A stretch of DNA of 49,501 bases from Sphaerobacter sp. (GTDB lineage Bacteria; Chloroflexota; Chloroflexia; Thermomicrobiales; Thermomicrobiaceae): positions 1-49,501 of the forward strand of contig JASBVL010000059.1 in assembly GCA_029961075.1 (NCBI GenBank), written 5' to 3'. Positions 11,816 to 22,100 of this stretch are shown here, one piece after another; within the stretch, counting starts at the first letter, position 1; the number at the start of each line of letters is the position of its first letter. The notes below the pieces were generated by a model. That model was not told the origin of the DNA and made no database searches. It was given only the letters and a program-made list of their open reading frames with translations. The translations under genes were made by a program, and so were the position numbers.

Positions 11816-12273
11816 TCAGCCGGCGGCCGCCTTGACCGCGGCCACGATGTTCTGGTAGCCGGTGCAGCGGCAAAGATTGCCCGACAGCCCCTCGCGGATC
11901 TCCTCCTCGGTCGGCTGCGGGTTATCCTGCAGGAGCGCGTAGGTCGACATCAGGAAGCCGGGCGTGCAGAAGCCGCACTGGAGGGCAGAAGCTCCCAGAA
12001 CGCCTCCTGGAGCCGATGCAGCGCGCCGTTCTGCGCCAGCCCCTCGACCGTCATGATCTCCGCGCCGTCGGCCTGCACGGCGAACAGCAGGCAGGAGCGA
12101 ACCGCCTCGCCGTTGACCAGCACGGTGCAGGCGCCGCAGACCCCGTGCTCGCAGCCCAGCTTGGTCCCCGTCAGCGCGGCGTCCTCGCGGATGAAGTCGG
12201 CCAGCGTCTTGCGCGGCTCGACCTCCGCCTCGACGTGGGTGCCGTTGATGGTCATCGCGATCGCACGCTTCAT
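11816..12273 (-). pseudogene. [2Fe-2S] small subunit of the molybdenum hydroxylase (CoxS-like), single-base frameshift
   Basis: About 152 codons in two frames. The first frame gives the plant-type cluster [21 protein letters not shown] up to [10 protein letters not shown]. The second gives [34 protein letters not shown] and the stop. Intact homologues run LQEAFWE-x3-LQCGFC. Here only eight bases (11984-11991) separate the Glu and Leu codons instead of nine, so one base is missing. All eight cluster cysteines are otherwise kept. The neighbouring large and FAD subunits are intact, so a sequencing or assembly error is at least as likely as true loss. If real, the enzyme would lose its electron-transfer subunit. 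Confidence 0.85.
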
Positions 12274-12305
12274 GGCAGTCGCCTCCCCTTGCGTCGCCAC
12301 CCCGA

Positions 12306-13184
12306 CTAGCCGGCCGCCTGCGCGCGCTGGCGCGCCTCGCTGAGGGCACGCCCCACGAGCACCCCGGCGACGTGCCGGCGGTACGCCCCGGAGGCATGCA
12401 CGTCGGTTGGCGCGTCCACCAGCGCCGCCCGGACTGCCTCGGTCGCCGCCGCGATCCGGGCGTCGTCCGGCGGCTGGCCGAGCAACGCCCGCTCGGCCGC
12501 GGTGGCGCGCAGCGGCCGGTCGGCCACCCCGAACAGCCCGATCCGCGCGTCGGTCGCGCTCCCCTGCGCGTCGAGCGTGAGCGTCGCCACGACGCCGGCC
12601 ACCGCGAAATCGCCGAAGCGGCGCGCCACCTCGGCGATGGCCCACCCGGTCCGGGCGGGGAGCGCCGGGAACCGCGCCTCGACCAGCAGCTCGTCCGGCG
12701 CCAGGTCGACCGTTAGATAGGAGACGAAGAAGTCGTCGGCGGCCACCACCCGTCGCCCGCTCGGCCCGGCGACGACCAGCTCGGCGCCGAGGGCGACGGC
12801 CACGGCGGGCAGCTCAGCGGCCGGGTCGGCGTGGGCCAGGCTCCCAACCACGGTGCCCCGGTTCCGCACCGCCGGGTGCCCGATCAGCCGGATCGCCTCG
12901 CCCAGCAACGGCTGCCGCTGGCGCACCTCGGCCGCGCGCTCGACCGCCCGCTGCCGGGCGAGCGCGCCGACCGCCACGTGGCCGTTCTCGGCCCGTACGT
13001 AGTCCAGCCCCGCGACCCAATTGAGGTCGACGAGCACCGCCGGGCGTGCCAGTCGCAGGTTCAGCATCGGCACGAGGCTCTGCCCTCCGGCGAGCACCTT
13101 CGCGTCACTGCCGTGCTGTGCCAGCAGTGCGACCGCCTCATCGAGCGTGGTGGGATCGAAGTAGTCGAAACTGGGCGGCTTCAC
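12306..13184 (-). CDS. FAD-binding medium subunit of the molybdenum hydroxylase (CoxM-like)
   Basis: 292 residues. Both FAD-binding signatures are seen: [18 protein letters not shown] near residue 35 and [16 protein letters not shown] near residue 110. A conserved C-terminal domain follows. It passes electrons from the iron-sulfur subunit to an acceptor. The GTG start is chosen because GGAGGGAGGAG lies just ahead; an upstream in-frame extension is compositionally unlike coding sequence and has no ribosome site. It is the first gene of the minus-strand run and lies about 250 bases downstream of a good promoter. The gene order medium-small-large is typical of Cox-like operons. Confidence 0.88.
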   Translation of the reverse strand: MKPPSFDYFDPTTLDEAVALLAQHGSDAKVLAGGQSLVPMLNLRLARPAVLVDLNWVAGLDYVRAENGHVAVGALARQRAVERAAEVRQRQPLLGEAIRLIGHPAVRNRGTVVGSLAHADPAAELPAVAVALGAELVVAGPSGRRVVAADDFFVSYLTVDLAPDELLVEARFPALPARTGWAIAEVARRFGDFAVAGVVATLTLDAQGSATDARIGLFGVADRPLRATAAERALLGQPPDDARIAAATEAVRAALVDAPTDVHASGAYRRHVAGVLVGRALSEARQRAQAAG

Positions 13185-13438
13185 CAGAGCTCCTCCCTCC
13201 GCCGGCCCGGGCCGGCCATCCCCCCAACCGCGACCGCACCCATGCGCGCTGCGTGATCTGACAGCCACACGGGACGGACAGCGGCGCTGCGGCGAGGCGC
13301 GCCGCGTCGGCACACCGTGGTGCGCGGCCCTACCGACCGTGTCGCTGCATGCGTGATGCCAACCCGCCGTCAGCGCTGATCCCGTGGGGGTAGCGCCACA
13401 TCGCCGTTGCCACGCGTAGTCACTCCGAAGGTAGGGGT

Positions 13439-13467
13439 ACAGTACGCGGCGGGTCAGCCACTGTCAA
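13439..13467 (-). promoter_or_regulatory. Sigma-70-type promoter of the cox-accB-pxp operon
   Basis: On the minus strand TTGACA (plus 13462-13467) and TACTGT (plus 13439-13444) are separated by exactly 17 bases. The -35 is a perfect match and the -10 keeps the key T-A...T positions. Transcription would run into the CoxM-like gene with a leader of roughly 250 bases. The rest of the 400-bp divergent spacer (13185-13583) holds no gene. For accC only a TAAGAT hexamer at 13510-13515 with a badly spaced TTGGCG is seen. Confidence 0.65.
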
Positions 13468-13583
13468 GCACGAGGGCCGATCTTGGCGCCGCATCGGCGA
13501 CCGAGCTGCTAAGATGCATGGCGCGCGCGAGGAGCGGCCGCCCTGGCGCGGCCCGCAGCGCGAGATGGAGGACGTAACGCATC

Positions 13584-14942
13584 ATGCGCAAGGTACTCGT
13601 CGCCAACCGCGGGGAGATCGCGGTCCGCGTCATCCGCGCCTGCCGGGAGCTCGGCATCCCGACGGTGGCGGTCTACTCCGAGGCCGATGTCGATGCGCTG
13701 CACGTGCGCCAGGCCGATGAGGCGGTGCTGATCGGCCCGGCCCCGGCGACGCGGAGCTACCTCGACGCCGAGGCGCTCCTGGCCGCGGCCCGGCAGACCG
13801 GCGCCGACGCCATCCACCCTGGCTACGGCTTCCTGGCCGAGAACGCCGCCTTCGCCGCCGCCTGCGCCGAGGCCGGGATCACCTTCATCGGGCCGTCGGC
13901 CGAGGCCATCCGCCGGCTCGGCGACAAGGCGGCCGCGCGCCGTATCGCCATCGAGGCCGGCGTGCCAGTCGTGCCCGGCAGCGACGGGGTGGTGGCACCG
14001 GAGGATGCCGCGGCCGAGGCCGCGCGGCTGGGCTACCCGGTCATGATCAAGGCCGCGGCGGGCGGCGGGGGGCAGGGGATCCGCATCGTCGACCGGCCGG
14101 AGGACTTCCCGGCCGCGCTCGAGGCCGCCCGGCGGGAGGCCCGCGCCGCCTTCGGCGACGAGTCGATCTACCTGGAGCGCCGCCTGATCCACCCCCGCCA
14201 CGTCGAGGTGCAGGTGCTGGCCGATCACCACGGCACGGTCCTCCACCTCTTCGAGCGGGAGTGCTCGCTCCAGCGGCGCCGCCAGAAGGTGCTCGAGGAG
14301 GCGCCGTCGCCGGGCATCGACGCCGCCACCCGGGCGCAGCTCACCGCGGCGGCCGTCCGCCTGGCCGCGGCGGTGGGCTACACCAACGCCGGCACCTTCG
14401 AGTTCCTGGTGGACGCCCAGGGGTTCTACTTCATCGAGGCCAACACCCGGATCCAGGTCGAGCACCCGATCACCGAGGCCATCACCGGCATCGACCTGGT
14501 CAAAGCGCAGATCCGCCTCGCGGCCGGCGAGCCCCTCTGGTTCCGCCAGGAGGACGTGCAGCCCCGCGGCTGGGCGATCGAGTTCCGCGTCAACGCGGAG
14601 GACCCGGATCTCGACTTCTTCCCCTCGCCCGGCCAGGTCACGGCGCTGGAAGTGCCGGGCGGCCCGGGCGTGCGGATCGACAGCGCCCTCTACGCGGGCT
14701 ACGAGGTGCCGCCCTTCTACGACTCCCTCGTCGGCAAGCTGATCGTCTGGGGGGCCGACCGCGCCGAGGCGATCCAGCGTGGGCGCCGGGCGCTGCGCGA
14801 GTACCGCGTCGAGGGGATCCGGACGACGATCCCGCTGCACCAGCGCCTGCTCGAGGAGCCGGACATCGTGACCGGGAACTACCACGCGGGCTGGCTGGAG
14901 CGCTACCTGGCGGCGCCGCGCCCGGCCGCCCAGTCCGCCTGA
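13584..14942 (+). CDS. accC: Biotin carboxylase
   Basis: 452 residues, normal length. Signatures run in order: VLVANRGEIAVRVIRAC, IHPGYGFLAENAAFA, the glycine-rich ATP loop AAAGGGGQGIRIV, FERECSLQRRRQKVLEEAPSP and EANTRIQVEHPITE with the catalytic Arg. It carboxylates biotin on a carrier protein using ATP and bicarbonate. GGAGGA precedes the ATG. It diverges from the operon that holds accB and pxpBC across a shared promoter spacer. No acetyl- or propionyl-CoA carboxyltransferase gene is nearby, so its partner may be the PxpBC pair. Two small substitutions from the usual text (GGGGQG for GGGGK/RG, EANTR for EMNTR) are tolerated in homologues as far as I know. Confidence 0.92.
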   Translation: MRKVLVANRGEIAVRVIRACRELGIPTVAVYSEADVDALHVRQADEAVLIGPAPATRSYLDAEALLAAARQTGADAIHPGYGFLAENAAFAAACAEAGITFIGPSAEAIRRLGDKAAARRIAIEAGVPVVPGSDGVVAPEDAAAEAARLGYPVMIKAAAGGGGQGIRIVDRPEDFPAALEAARREARAAFGDESIYLERRLIHPRHVEVQVLADHHGTVLHLFERECSLQRRRQKVLEEAPSPGIDAATRAQLTAAAVRLAAAVGYTNAGTFEFLVDAQGFYFIEANTRIQVEHPITEAITGIDLVKAQIRLAAGEPLWFRQEDVQPRGWAIEFRVNAEDPDLDFFPSPGQVTALEVPGGPGVRIDSALYAGYEVPPFYDSLVGKLIVWGADRAEAIQRGRRALREYRVEGIRTTIPLHQRLLEEPDIVTGNYHAGWLERYLAAPRPAAQSA

Positions 14943-14956
14943 GCCGCACGCCCGTG

Positions 14957-14976
14957 CCCGGCTGCCGAGTGCCGGG
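14957..14976. terminator. Weak hairpin between convergent accC and the MetE-C-like gene
   Basis: CCCGGC and GCCGGG form a 6-bp stem with an 8-base loop in the 66-bp gap between two converging genes. No U-tract is present. Location makes a bidirectional terminator plausible, but the stem is short for this GC content. Confidence 0.3.
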
Positions 14977-15008
14977 TGCCGCGACGGCGCGGCGCGCCAG
15001 GCCGCGCC

Positions 15009-16101
15009 TCAGGCGTCGCCCCAGACCTCCCCCGCCGTCTCGGCGACGAGCCGGAGCGTCGCCTCCTGGTCCATCGGGCTGATCAGGTTCCCCTCCTCGG
15101 TCGAGGCGAACCCGCACTGCGGGCTGAGGGCCAGCCGCTCCAGCGGCACGTACGTCGCCGCGGCTTCGATGCGGCGCTTGAGCTCGTCCTTCGCCTCCAG
15201 GTGCGGCTTCTTGGTCGTCACCAGGCCCAGCACCACCACCCGGTCCTCCGGCACGTGCCGGAGCGGCTCGAAGTCGCCGGACCGCTCGTCGTCGTACTCC
15301 AGCAGGAAGCGGTGGAACCTGGTGCGCTCGAAGACCCGAGCCACCGGCTCATAGCCGCCGCTCGCGTAGAACTTGCTCTGGTTGTTCCCCCGGCACAGGT
15401 GCAGGCCGAAGACCACGCCGGGGTGATCGGCGATCACCGCGTTGTCCAGCTCGATGCAGCGATCCAGCAGCGTGTCCGGGTCGTTCCCCCGCTGCCGGTA
15501 GCCCTCACGGATCACCGGGTCGATCAGGGCCGCGTACTGCGGCGCATCCACCTGGATGTAGGTGCAGCCGAGCCGGACCAGTTCCGCCACCTCCGCGCGC
15601 AGGATGTCCACCACATCAGCCAGGTACGCGTCGATCGACGGGTAGGCCGCCTTGGACTTGTCCGGGTCGTAGTAGGCCGCCGCCTGCTGGGCACTGACGA
15701 GCGTCACCTTCGCCTGCCGGGTCGTCCGGCCGCGCAGATAGGTGAACTCCTCGGCGGCCAGCGGGCGCTTCTGCGTGAGCCGCGAGACGACGACCGGCCG
15801 CTGGAAGACCAGCTCGTTGCCCTGCTCATCGTGGAACGGGATGGCCCAGCCGCCGAACTTGTCGAACCCCTCGACGGCGTCGATCAGGTGGCCGAAGAAG
15901 GCGTAGCGCCGAAACGCACCATCGGTGACCACGTCCAGCCCGACGGCCTCCTGCATGGCGATCGCCGCGTCCACGGCCCGATCTTCGACGCGCTTGAACT
16001 CCGCCGCACTGATCTCCCCGGCCTCGTGGCACCGCCGGGCTTTCTTATAAGTAGCCGGGCCGCAACAGGCTCCCGACCACATCGCTCCGCCACCGCTGCA
16101 T
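15009..16101 (-). pseudogene. Cobalamin-independent methionine synthase C-terminal-like protein, N-terminal frameshift
   Basis: The main frame encodes about 345 residues of a UROD/MetE-C-like TIM barrel. Visible are DVVTDGAFRRYAFFGH, LVRLGCTYIQVDAPQYAAL, GLHLCRGN, a late LGLVTTKKPHLE, and ALSPQCGFAS with the zinc-type Cys. A natural start with GGGAGG in front lies in another frame and reads MQRWRSDVVGSLLRPGYL before a stop at 16045-16047. One extra base near 16045 (TTATAAGAAAG) separates the two parts. Removing one T restores GYL-KKARRCHEAGEIS, the expected family text. The rest is intact, so error or very recent mutation is likely. Proteins of this group move methyl or alkyl groups between thiols; the substrate is unknown, and full-length MetE activity is not implied. 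Confidence 0.8.
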
Positions 16102-16162
16102 CACCCACCTCCCGTTGTCCCGCTCTGGCTTGCGGCGCATTGTACCACCGCCGCGCGACCCC

Positions 16163-16843
16163 TCAGTCGCGATCCACGAGCGCGTAGGCCCGCACCGGCA
16201 CGGCCGACCCCCCACAGATCGGCAGCGGCGCGGCGAAGAACCGGAAGCCGCGCCGCGGAAGCTGATCGAGCCCGCGCAGGTTCTCAATCACCGGGATCTC
16301 GGCCCGCAACAGCGCCGAGTGCGCCGGACGCGTCCGATCACCGGTGTCGTCGATGTTCCAGGTATCGATCCCGACCAGCGCGACCCCCGCCGCCACCAAC
16401 GCCTCGGCGGCAGCCGCGGTCAGGTGGGGATTCGACCCCAGGTAGCTCGGGTCACCCCAGCGCGCGTCCCATCCCGTCCGGATCAGCAGCGCGCAGCCGC
16501 CCAGCTCCAGACCCGCCAGATCGGCCGCGTCGATCGCGAGCTGGCGGCCTGCCACCTGCGCCGCGCGGTCGAGCACCACGCCGGGCAAATCGACCGTACG
16601 CGCCAGGGCGAGCGACGCGAGATCGGCCCCGTCCGGGTAGCGATGGAACGGCGCATCGAGGTAGGTGCCGCTATTACCGATGAGGGTGTAGCGATGGATG
16701 AGGAACTCGGCCCCGCCGGTGTAGTAGGCACGCGAGGACTCCCGCGACAGGTGCTCGACGATCTCCGGTGCCGGGAGCCCCGGGAACATCGGGATCGCCG
16801 CATCGAGGGGATGACTGAGGTCGACCACGGTACACCGGCCCAT
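16163..16843 (-). CDS. Cyclase-family (kynurenine formamidase-like) metal hydrolase with altered metal motif
   Basis: 226 residues. It starts VVDLSHPLDAAIPMFPGLP, has RTGWDARWG in the middle and LVGIDTWNIDD towards the C-terminus, all typical of the PF04199 family (arylformamidase, isatin hydrolase and relatives). The family metal motif is normally HxGTHxDxPxH. Here the text is NSGTYLDAPFH, so the first His is Asn and the second is Tyr while Asp and the last His remain. Metal binding must differ from that of classic formamidases. The start is supported by GGGAGGT a few bases ahead. It stands 62 bp from the MetE-C-like gene on the same strand. The substrate is not known. Confidence 0.82.
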   Translation of the reverse strand: MGRCTVVDLSHPLDAAIPMFPGLPAPEIVEHLSRESSRAYYTGGAEFLIHRYTLIGNSGTYLDAPFHRYPDGADLASLALARTVDLPGVVLDRAAQVAGRQLAIDAADLAGLELGGCALLIRTGWDARWGDPSYLGSNPHLTAAAAEALVAAGVALVGIDTWNIDDTGDRTRPAHSALLRAEIPVIENLRGLDQLPRRGFRFFAAPLPICGGSAVPVRAYALVDRD

Positions 16844-17145
16844 CGGCACCTCCCATCGCTGCATCGGACGCATCACGCGCCGGCCGCACCCGTGCGCGTG
16901 CTCCAGGTCGCGGCCGTCCCCGCCGCGCAGGGCGGGTACCAGCCGCCTGTGGGATCCTGGACGTTGCCATGCCAAGGATACCGGCGTCCGCAGGCCGGCG
17001 GAAGGCGGCGCGCCCCCCGCCGCCCCCCTACCCATCTCGTGTCTGTCTGTGGTATGCTTTTCCGCGGAGTTCGGCGGCGGGGTATCGCCGGGTGGGGCGG
17101 TACTTCGCGGCATGGGTTGACCCAACGCGCACGCCATCTCCACAC

Positions 17146-17221
<76 letters not shown>

Positions 17222-17251
17222 ACAGATAACCGCATCAGGAAGCGGAAAACG

Positions 17252-17282
17252 AGCGGGGCGGCCGGTGTTCGGCCGCCCCGCT
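17252..17282 (+). terminator. Intrinsic-type terminator after tRNA-Lys
   Basis: A perfect 12-bp stem (AGCGGGGCGGCC / GGCCGCCCCGCT) with a 7-base loop starts 30 bases after the tRNA. It is followed by TGCTGTCG, so the U-run is weak, as is common in very GC-rich genomes. Confidence 0.75.
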
Positions 17283-17319
17283 GCTGTCGCGTCGCTGCCA
17301 ATTCGCTGCCAACTGATCC

Positions 17320-17445
17320 CTACGACCCCTGTCCCAAGGCCCGGTCGATCTCCCGCGCCGCCTCGCGCGCCAGGTTGGGCGCCGCGTGGGTGAAGATCTC
17401 CATCGACAGGCTAGACTGGCTATGACGCATGAGTTCCATCACCGG
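17320..17445 (-). pseudogene. 3' remnant of a tyrosine recombinase (integrase)
   Basis: On the minus strand 41 codons ending at a TAG encode a C-terminal integrase tail. It reads PVMELMRHSQSSLSMEIF followed by THAAPNLAREAAREIDRAL. This matches the ending of phage and island integrases (VMELLGHSQISxTMDxYTH). A stop codon (17446-17448) interrupts the frame just upstream and the catalytic Arg boxes are missing. The position normally held by the nucleophilic Tyr is Phe (EIFTH). It lies about 100 bases behind tRNA-Lys and points towards it, the usual arrangement for an integrase beside attL. It is a decayed relic and not functional. Confidence 0.82.
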
Positions 17446-17448
17446 CTA

Positions 17449-18110
17449 AGGGTAAACCCCGCCGCGTCAGCAAGGAGTCGAAGCCGTACCGCAGTCAGTG
17501 CAGCCAAGCCAAGGCATCTCGATCCGCGCTCGCAGCAGCCTCCACGCAAGATGTCCCTCTTCGCGTAATTCGACAAGACGCAACGCTCCGTGCCAGGGTC
17601 CGAGAGGGAGACGCTTGACGCTCAACACGCCGACACGCCCGGATAACCTGACGTCTCCGAGCGCTGCTGAGGCACGCGCCACGTGCCTGTCTCAGCAGCG
17701 GTTGACGGTGCTCGAGGGTCCTTAGGGGGCATTCAACGCGATGCTCGGAACACCCTCCGAGCACAAGACCTACGGTCTCGCCGGTTCGTGTAAGAGCTGA
17801 TCCTGAGCGCCGGCGCCCCGTGGGTTCCAGCGCGCCCTTACCCCTTGATAGTGGTGAGCTACGCACTGGATCGCGAGTCGGCAGGTTCGCCCTCCCGCTC
17901 GGTCGTCACGATGGTCACAGCACAGGCAGTCCAGCGGTGCAACGGATCGCAGATCGCAGCCAGCGGTGACAGCGGTCCGCTCTCGCTGTGCTAAGCTAGG
18001 CATGCCGATCAAGACGTGGATTCTTCCTCAAGAGAAAACGAGTGCGGGACAGGAGCGACCGTTCACATCGTCTTGGAGGACGATTCGAGGGGCGGGAAGG
18101 GGAATCTGCC
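17449..18110. other. Gene-free stretch between the integrase remnant and the first defence gene
   Basis: About 660 bp with no reading frame I can recognise on either strand. Composition already shifts from the GC-rich flank towards the lower GC of the defence cluster. A weak promoter candidate near 17992 is the only site noted. It is probably the decayed body of the integrated element. Confidence 0.5.
17966..17997 (+). promoter_or_regulatory. Candidate promoter of the phosphorothioation/BREX cluster
   Basis: An extended -10-like TGCTAAGCT ends at 17997, with GTGACA as a poor -35 at a spacing of 20 bases. It is the only promoter-like text in the 300 bases before the first gene. The spacing is outside the normal range, so this is only a candidate. 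Confidence 0.3.
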
Positions 18111-19109
18111 GTGGAAGGCGATAAGGTGGCATCGGAGACGGACTTGGTCGGAGTCCCAGATGTTGCGGGTGATCCGACTCCACGCGTGGCGGATAGCCGA
18201 TCCGCGACCACCAATCGCGATGCACGCTTCGGCTTCTCCGGCCATCAGACTTTCCCGTTCCGCTACGGCTGGCTGAAGAAGGCGGTCGACGCCGTTGTCC
18301 AGGATCCCGAGGTGTTCCGACAGGACGACGCCCTGGTCAGGCTGGGAGTCGGCAAGAACATGGTTGAGAGTATCCGGCACTGGGGACTCGCCACACAGGT
18401 CTTGCAAGACTCTGACCGCGGACGAGTGCTGACGCCGACCGGGTGGGGGCGGCGGTTGTTCGTCGAAGGCGATGATCCGTACCTGGAAGATCCCGCCTCG
18501 CTGTGGCTCATCCACTGGCTGCTCGTAACCAACCCCGCCAGGGCGGGCACCTGGTTTCTTGCCTTCAACCGCTTTCCGTATCCCGAGTTCCGTAAGGACA
18601 TGCTCGTTAACTTCGTCGTCGGGTTCGCCCAACGGCACGGGATACGCGCCAATCCACGCACCATCGAACGGGATGTCGACTGCTTCGTACGGACCTACAC
18701 GCCGTCTCGCTCGGGCGACCGGCAGGTGCTCGAGGACTCGTTCAACTGCCCATTGGTCGAGCTCGGCGCCCTACAAGCACTGCCTGACGGCGCCACCTAC
18801 CAGTTTGTGATCGGGCCGAAGCCGACCTTACCGGTCGAAATCGTGGGGATCGTTCTCCTCCACTTCTTTGACCTGATCGGTAACAGTCGCCAGACGCTGA
18901 GCCTTCAGGAGTGCTTGTATCAACCGTGTAGCCCCGGCCAGGTGTTCAAGCTCGACGAGTCATCGCTCATGGGCTACCTGGAGCAGCTCGAAGAGCTGAC
19001 TACCGGCGCCATCGCCGTGGATGAGACGGCAGGACTCAAGCAGCTTTATCGACGCGCTCCGCTCGACCCGCTCACACTGCTGCGGCGGTATTACGGGGAG
19101 GGGGCCTAG
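18111..19109 (+). CDS. DUF4007 family protein (first copy)
   Basis: 332 residues from the chosen GTG, which has GGAAGGGG ahead; a longer GTG start at 18042 is possible. After about 35 unstructured residues comes the DUF4007 signature FGFSGHQTFPFRYGWLKKAV, then ALVRLGVGKNMVESIRHWGL, a winged-helix-like DNA-binding region and a conserved C-terminal half. DUF4007 proteins are known from genomes as companions of DNA-phosphorothioation and related defence genes; their biochemical role is not known to me. Two bases separate it from the large ATPase that follows. A second, more divergent DUF4007 gene lies 4.7 kb downstream in the same cluster. Confidence 0.88.
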   Translation: MEGDKVASETDLVGVPDVAGDPTPRVADSRSATTNRDARFGFSGHQTFPFRYGWLKKAVDAVVQDPEVFRQDDALVRLGVGKNMVESIRHWGLATQVLQDSDRGRVLTPTGWGRRLFVEGDDPYLEDPASLWLIHWLLVTNPARAGTWFLAFNRFPYPEFRKDMLVNFVVGFAQRHGIRANPRTIERDVDCFVRTYTPSRSGDRQVLEDSFNCPLVELGALQALPDGATYQFVIGPKPTLPVEIVGIVLLHFFDLIGNSRQTLSLQECLYQPCSPGQVFKLDESSLMGYLEQLEELTTGAIAVDETAGLKQLYRRAPLDPLTLLRRYYGEGA

Positions 19110-19111
19110 CA

Positions 19112-22100
19112 GTGGTCGAGCTGGCTATCGGCCATCGCTTCCTACGATCAGTTCGGGTCGACCGTGACTGGCGCGACCCCGCCGCTCTGGGCGGCTATGT
19201 CATCACGCCGCAAGCGAGACAGGTGACACAACGGATTGCCGAAGCACTCGCACATCGTACGACTGAGCGCGCCTGGACAATCACGGGCCCGTACGGCACG
19301 GGAAAGTCCGCGTTCGCCGTCTTCCTGATCCGCCTTCTAGCAAGCCCGGAAACCGGAGCGGATCAGGCGTGGGACATGCTGCAGCAGCATGATCCAGAGC
19401 TGGCCGAGCATCTACAAAGGGCTCTCGCGGGTCGGCGCTTCCTTCCGATCGTCATTACCGCTCGGCGCACGACGCTAGCGCGGTGCCTGCTCGACAGCCT
19501 GGCTGTCGCCGCCTCGGACCTCGGCTTATCCAACGATCTGACCGAGCTGCACACATGGTTTTCGGTAGACGCCAGTCAGGAGCACCGCGAACTACCCGAT
19601 GATCGCCAAGTGGTCTCTCTCCTCGAGTCGATCACCCGCCATGCTCGCCACCAAGGATTCGACGGTGTCGTGCTGGTCATCGACGAGCTGGGCAAGATGC
19701 TCGAGTACGCCGCCCGGCACCCGGAGCTGGGCGACGTGTTCCTGCTGCAGGAGCTAGCCGAGTTCGCCAGCCGGAGCGGCGACCAGCCAGTCCTCGTTCT
19801 CGGCGTCCTCCACCAGGCTTTCGAGCACTATGCCCAGCATCTGGACTCGGCGACGCGGCGCGAGTGGGCGAAGGTCCAAGGACGATTTTCCGACGTCGCC
19901 TTCCTCGAGCCGCCCGAACAGCTGATGCATCTGGCGGCCGATGCCGTTGCCGCGCTGGGTGACCTCGGGCCCGATGCAGCGTCGATCACTGTCGTGGCGG
20001 AACGATCCGCCGCACCGGCGCTCGGATTGCGGCCACCCGGGATGGATCCCGCGACCCTCACCATGCTTGCCAAGCGCGCAGCCCCGCTCCACCCCGTAGT
20101 GTTGGTCGTACTCCCGTATCTCTTCCGTCGGCTGGCGCAGAACGAACGCTCCTTGTTCACCTACCTCTTAGGCCAAGAGCCTTTCGGGCTGCAGGAGCGC
20201 ATCCGGGAACGCCGCGGAGGCTGGGTGCGCGTGCCCGATGTCTTTGACTATGTGCTGGCGAACCTAGCCGGCGGGATGCAGCGACACCCGATCCACCAGC
20301 GCTGGCTCGAGGTAGTCAACAAACTGGACGAGCACCCAGAGCTGACCGTACGCGAGGCAGAGGTGATCAAGACGGTCGGCGTGCTCGGTGTGCTGGCAGA
20401 GGGGAGTCACCTCCGCGCCAGCCCGGCACTGATCAGCTTCGCGTTGACCGACCAGCCCGACGACGCCGACGTTGCCGCGGCTCTCCGGTCATTGGAAGCC
20501 CGGTCACTGCTCGTGTACCGGCGCTTCAATGGGAGTTATCGCGTCTGGGAAGGGAGCGACATCGATATCACCGCTCGGGTGGAGGAGGCGCTCCGCAAGA
20601 CGGCCGGGCAGGTCGGTCTAGGGGCGGCCCTCGAGCGGTACCTGCCACCCCGACCGCTCGTCGCCCGGCGCCATAGCCACGAGACAGGCGCGTTGCGATT
20701 CTTCGAAGTCCGATACGTAGACGAACCCCTGCCCACCGCGCATCTGCAACCTAAGGCAGCCGATGGTCTCGTTGTCTGCTGCCTCGCCGCGAACTCAGCC
20801 CAAGCCGAGGCGTTCCGCACATGGGCAATTGAGGGGGAACCCGCGCAGCGCTCGGACATTGTCGTGGCCCTTCCGGAGCAGATCGGGTCCCTGCGAGAGG
20901 CAGCCGCGGAGCTAGTCGCCTTGCATTGGGTGCGCGAGAACACGCCTAGCCTCCGTGACGACCGAGTCGCGCGCCGGGAACTCGATGCTCGCACCGCCGA
21001 CGTCGAGGCCGTCATCTCACAGTTGACCGAACGGCTGCTCGACCCGCGTCCCGCGCCGACCGGCGCGGGGTGCACCTGGTACTGGCGAGGTGAGCAACGC
21101 GCCGTCCATAGCCCGCGGGGGACGGCTACGCTTCTTTCCGATGTGATGGATACGCTCTATGCCCGCTCGCCACGTATCCGCAACGAGTTGATCAACCGCC
21201 GCGCACTCTCGTCCGCCGCAGCTGCCGCCAGGCGTAATCTCGTCGAGCGGATGCTGACAGCCAGTGAGCAGCCTCATCTCGGGATTCGAGGCTACCCCCC
21301 TGAACGAGCGATGTATGAGTCGGTACTCCGTGCTACCGGGCTGCATCGAGAGGGCCCCGACGGACAGTGGACGTTTTCGCCGCCGTCCGAAGATGATGAG
21401 GCCACGGCGTTAGCTCCCGCCTGGCGGGCGATGGAGGAACGAGTCTTCGCAGCGATCGATATGCCGCTGGGCGTCGACGCCTTGTTCGCACAGCTCGCCG
21501 CCCCGCCGTACGGTGTGATGGACGGGGTGCTTCCAGTCCTCCTCTGCGCCTTCCTCCAGGTCCATCGTGACGCGGTTAGCCTATACCGCGAGGGCGCCTA
21601 CGTGCCCGACCCGAGCGTCGCCGACTTCGAGATTCTGATGCGACGACCCGAGCTCTTCGCCATCGGGGGAGCGCAGCTCACTGGGGCGAGAAAGGCGGTC
21701 ATCGACCGCATGGCGCGCGGGCTCGGCGTCGTTCCAGCTCTCTTTCCCGTGGTCCGTGCTCTCCTCAGGATGGTCCGGACACTACCTGAGCACGCCTGGC
21801 GCACCCGGGAGCTGCCGCCCGAGGTCATCCGCGTGCGCGAGGCGCTGGAAAAAGCCAAGGCACCGGAGGGTCTCCTTTTTCACGACCTTCCGCTCGCGCT
21901 CGGCGAGATGCCTTTTGTCGGTGTCGACGAGAGCCCCGAGCGGCTGGAACGATTCTTTGAGCGCCTGAACTGGGCTCTAAAAGAACTGAACCACGTGACC
22001 CCGCGTCGGATCGCCGCCGCTCGCGACGAGTTACTGCGCGCGTGCGGACTCCCAACCGGACCTGAAGGGTTCGCAGAGTTGCGACGGCAAGCCCGGGCGC

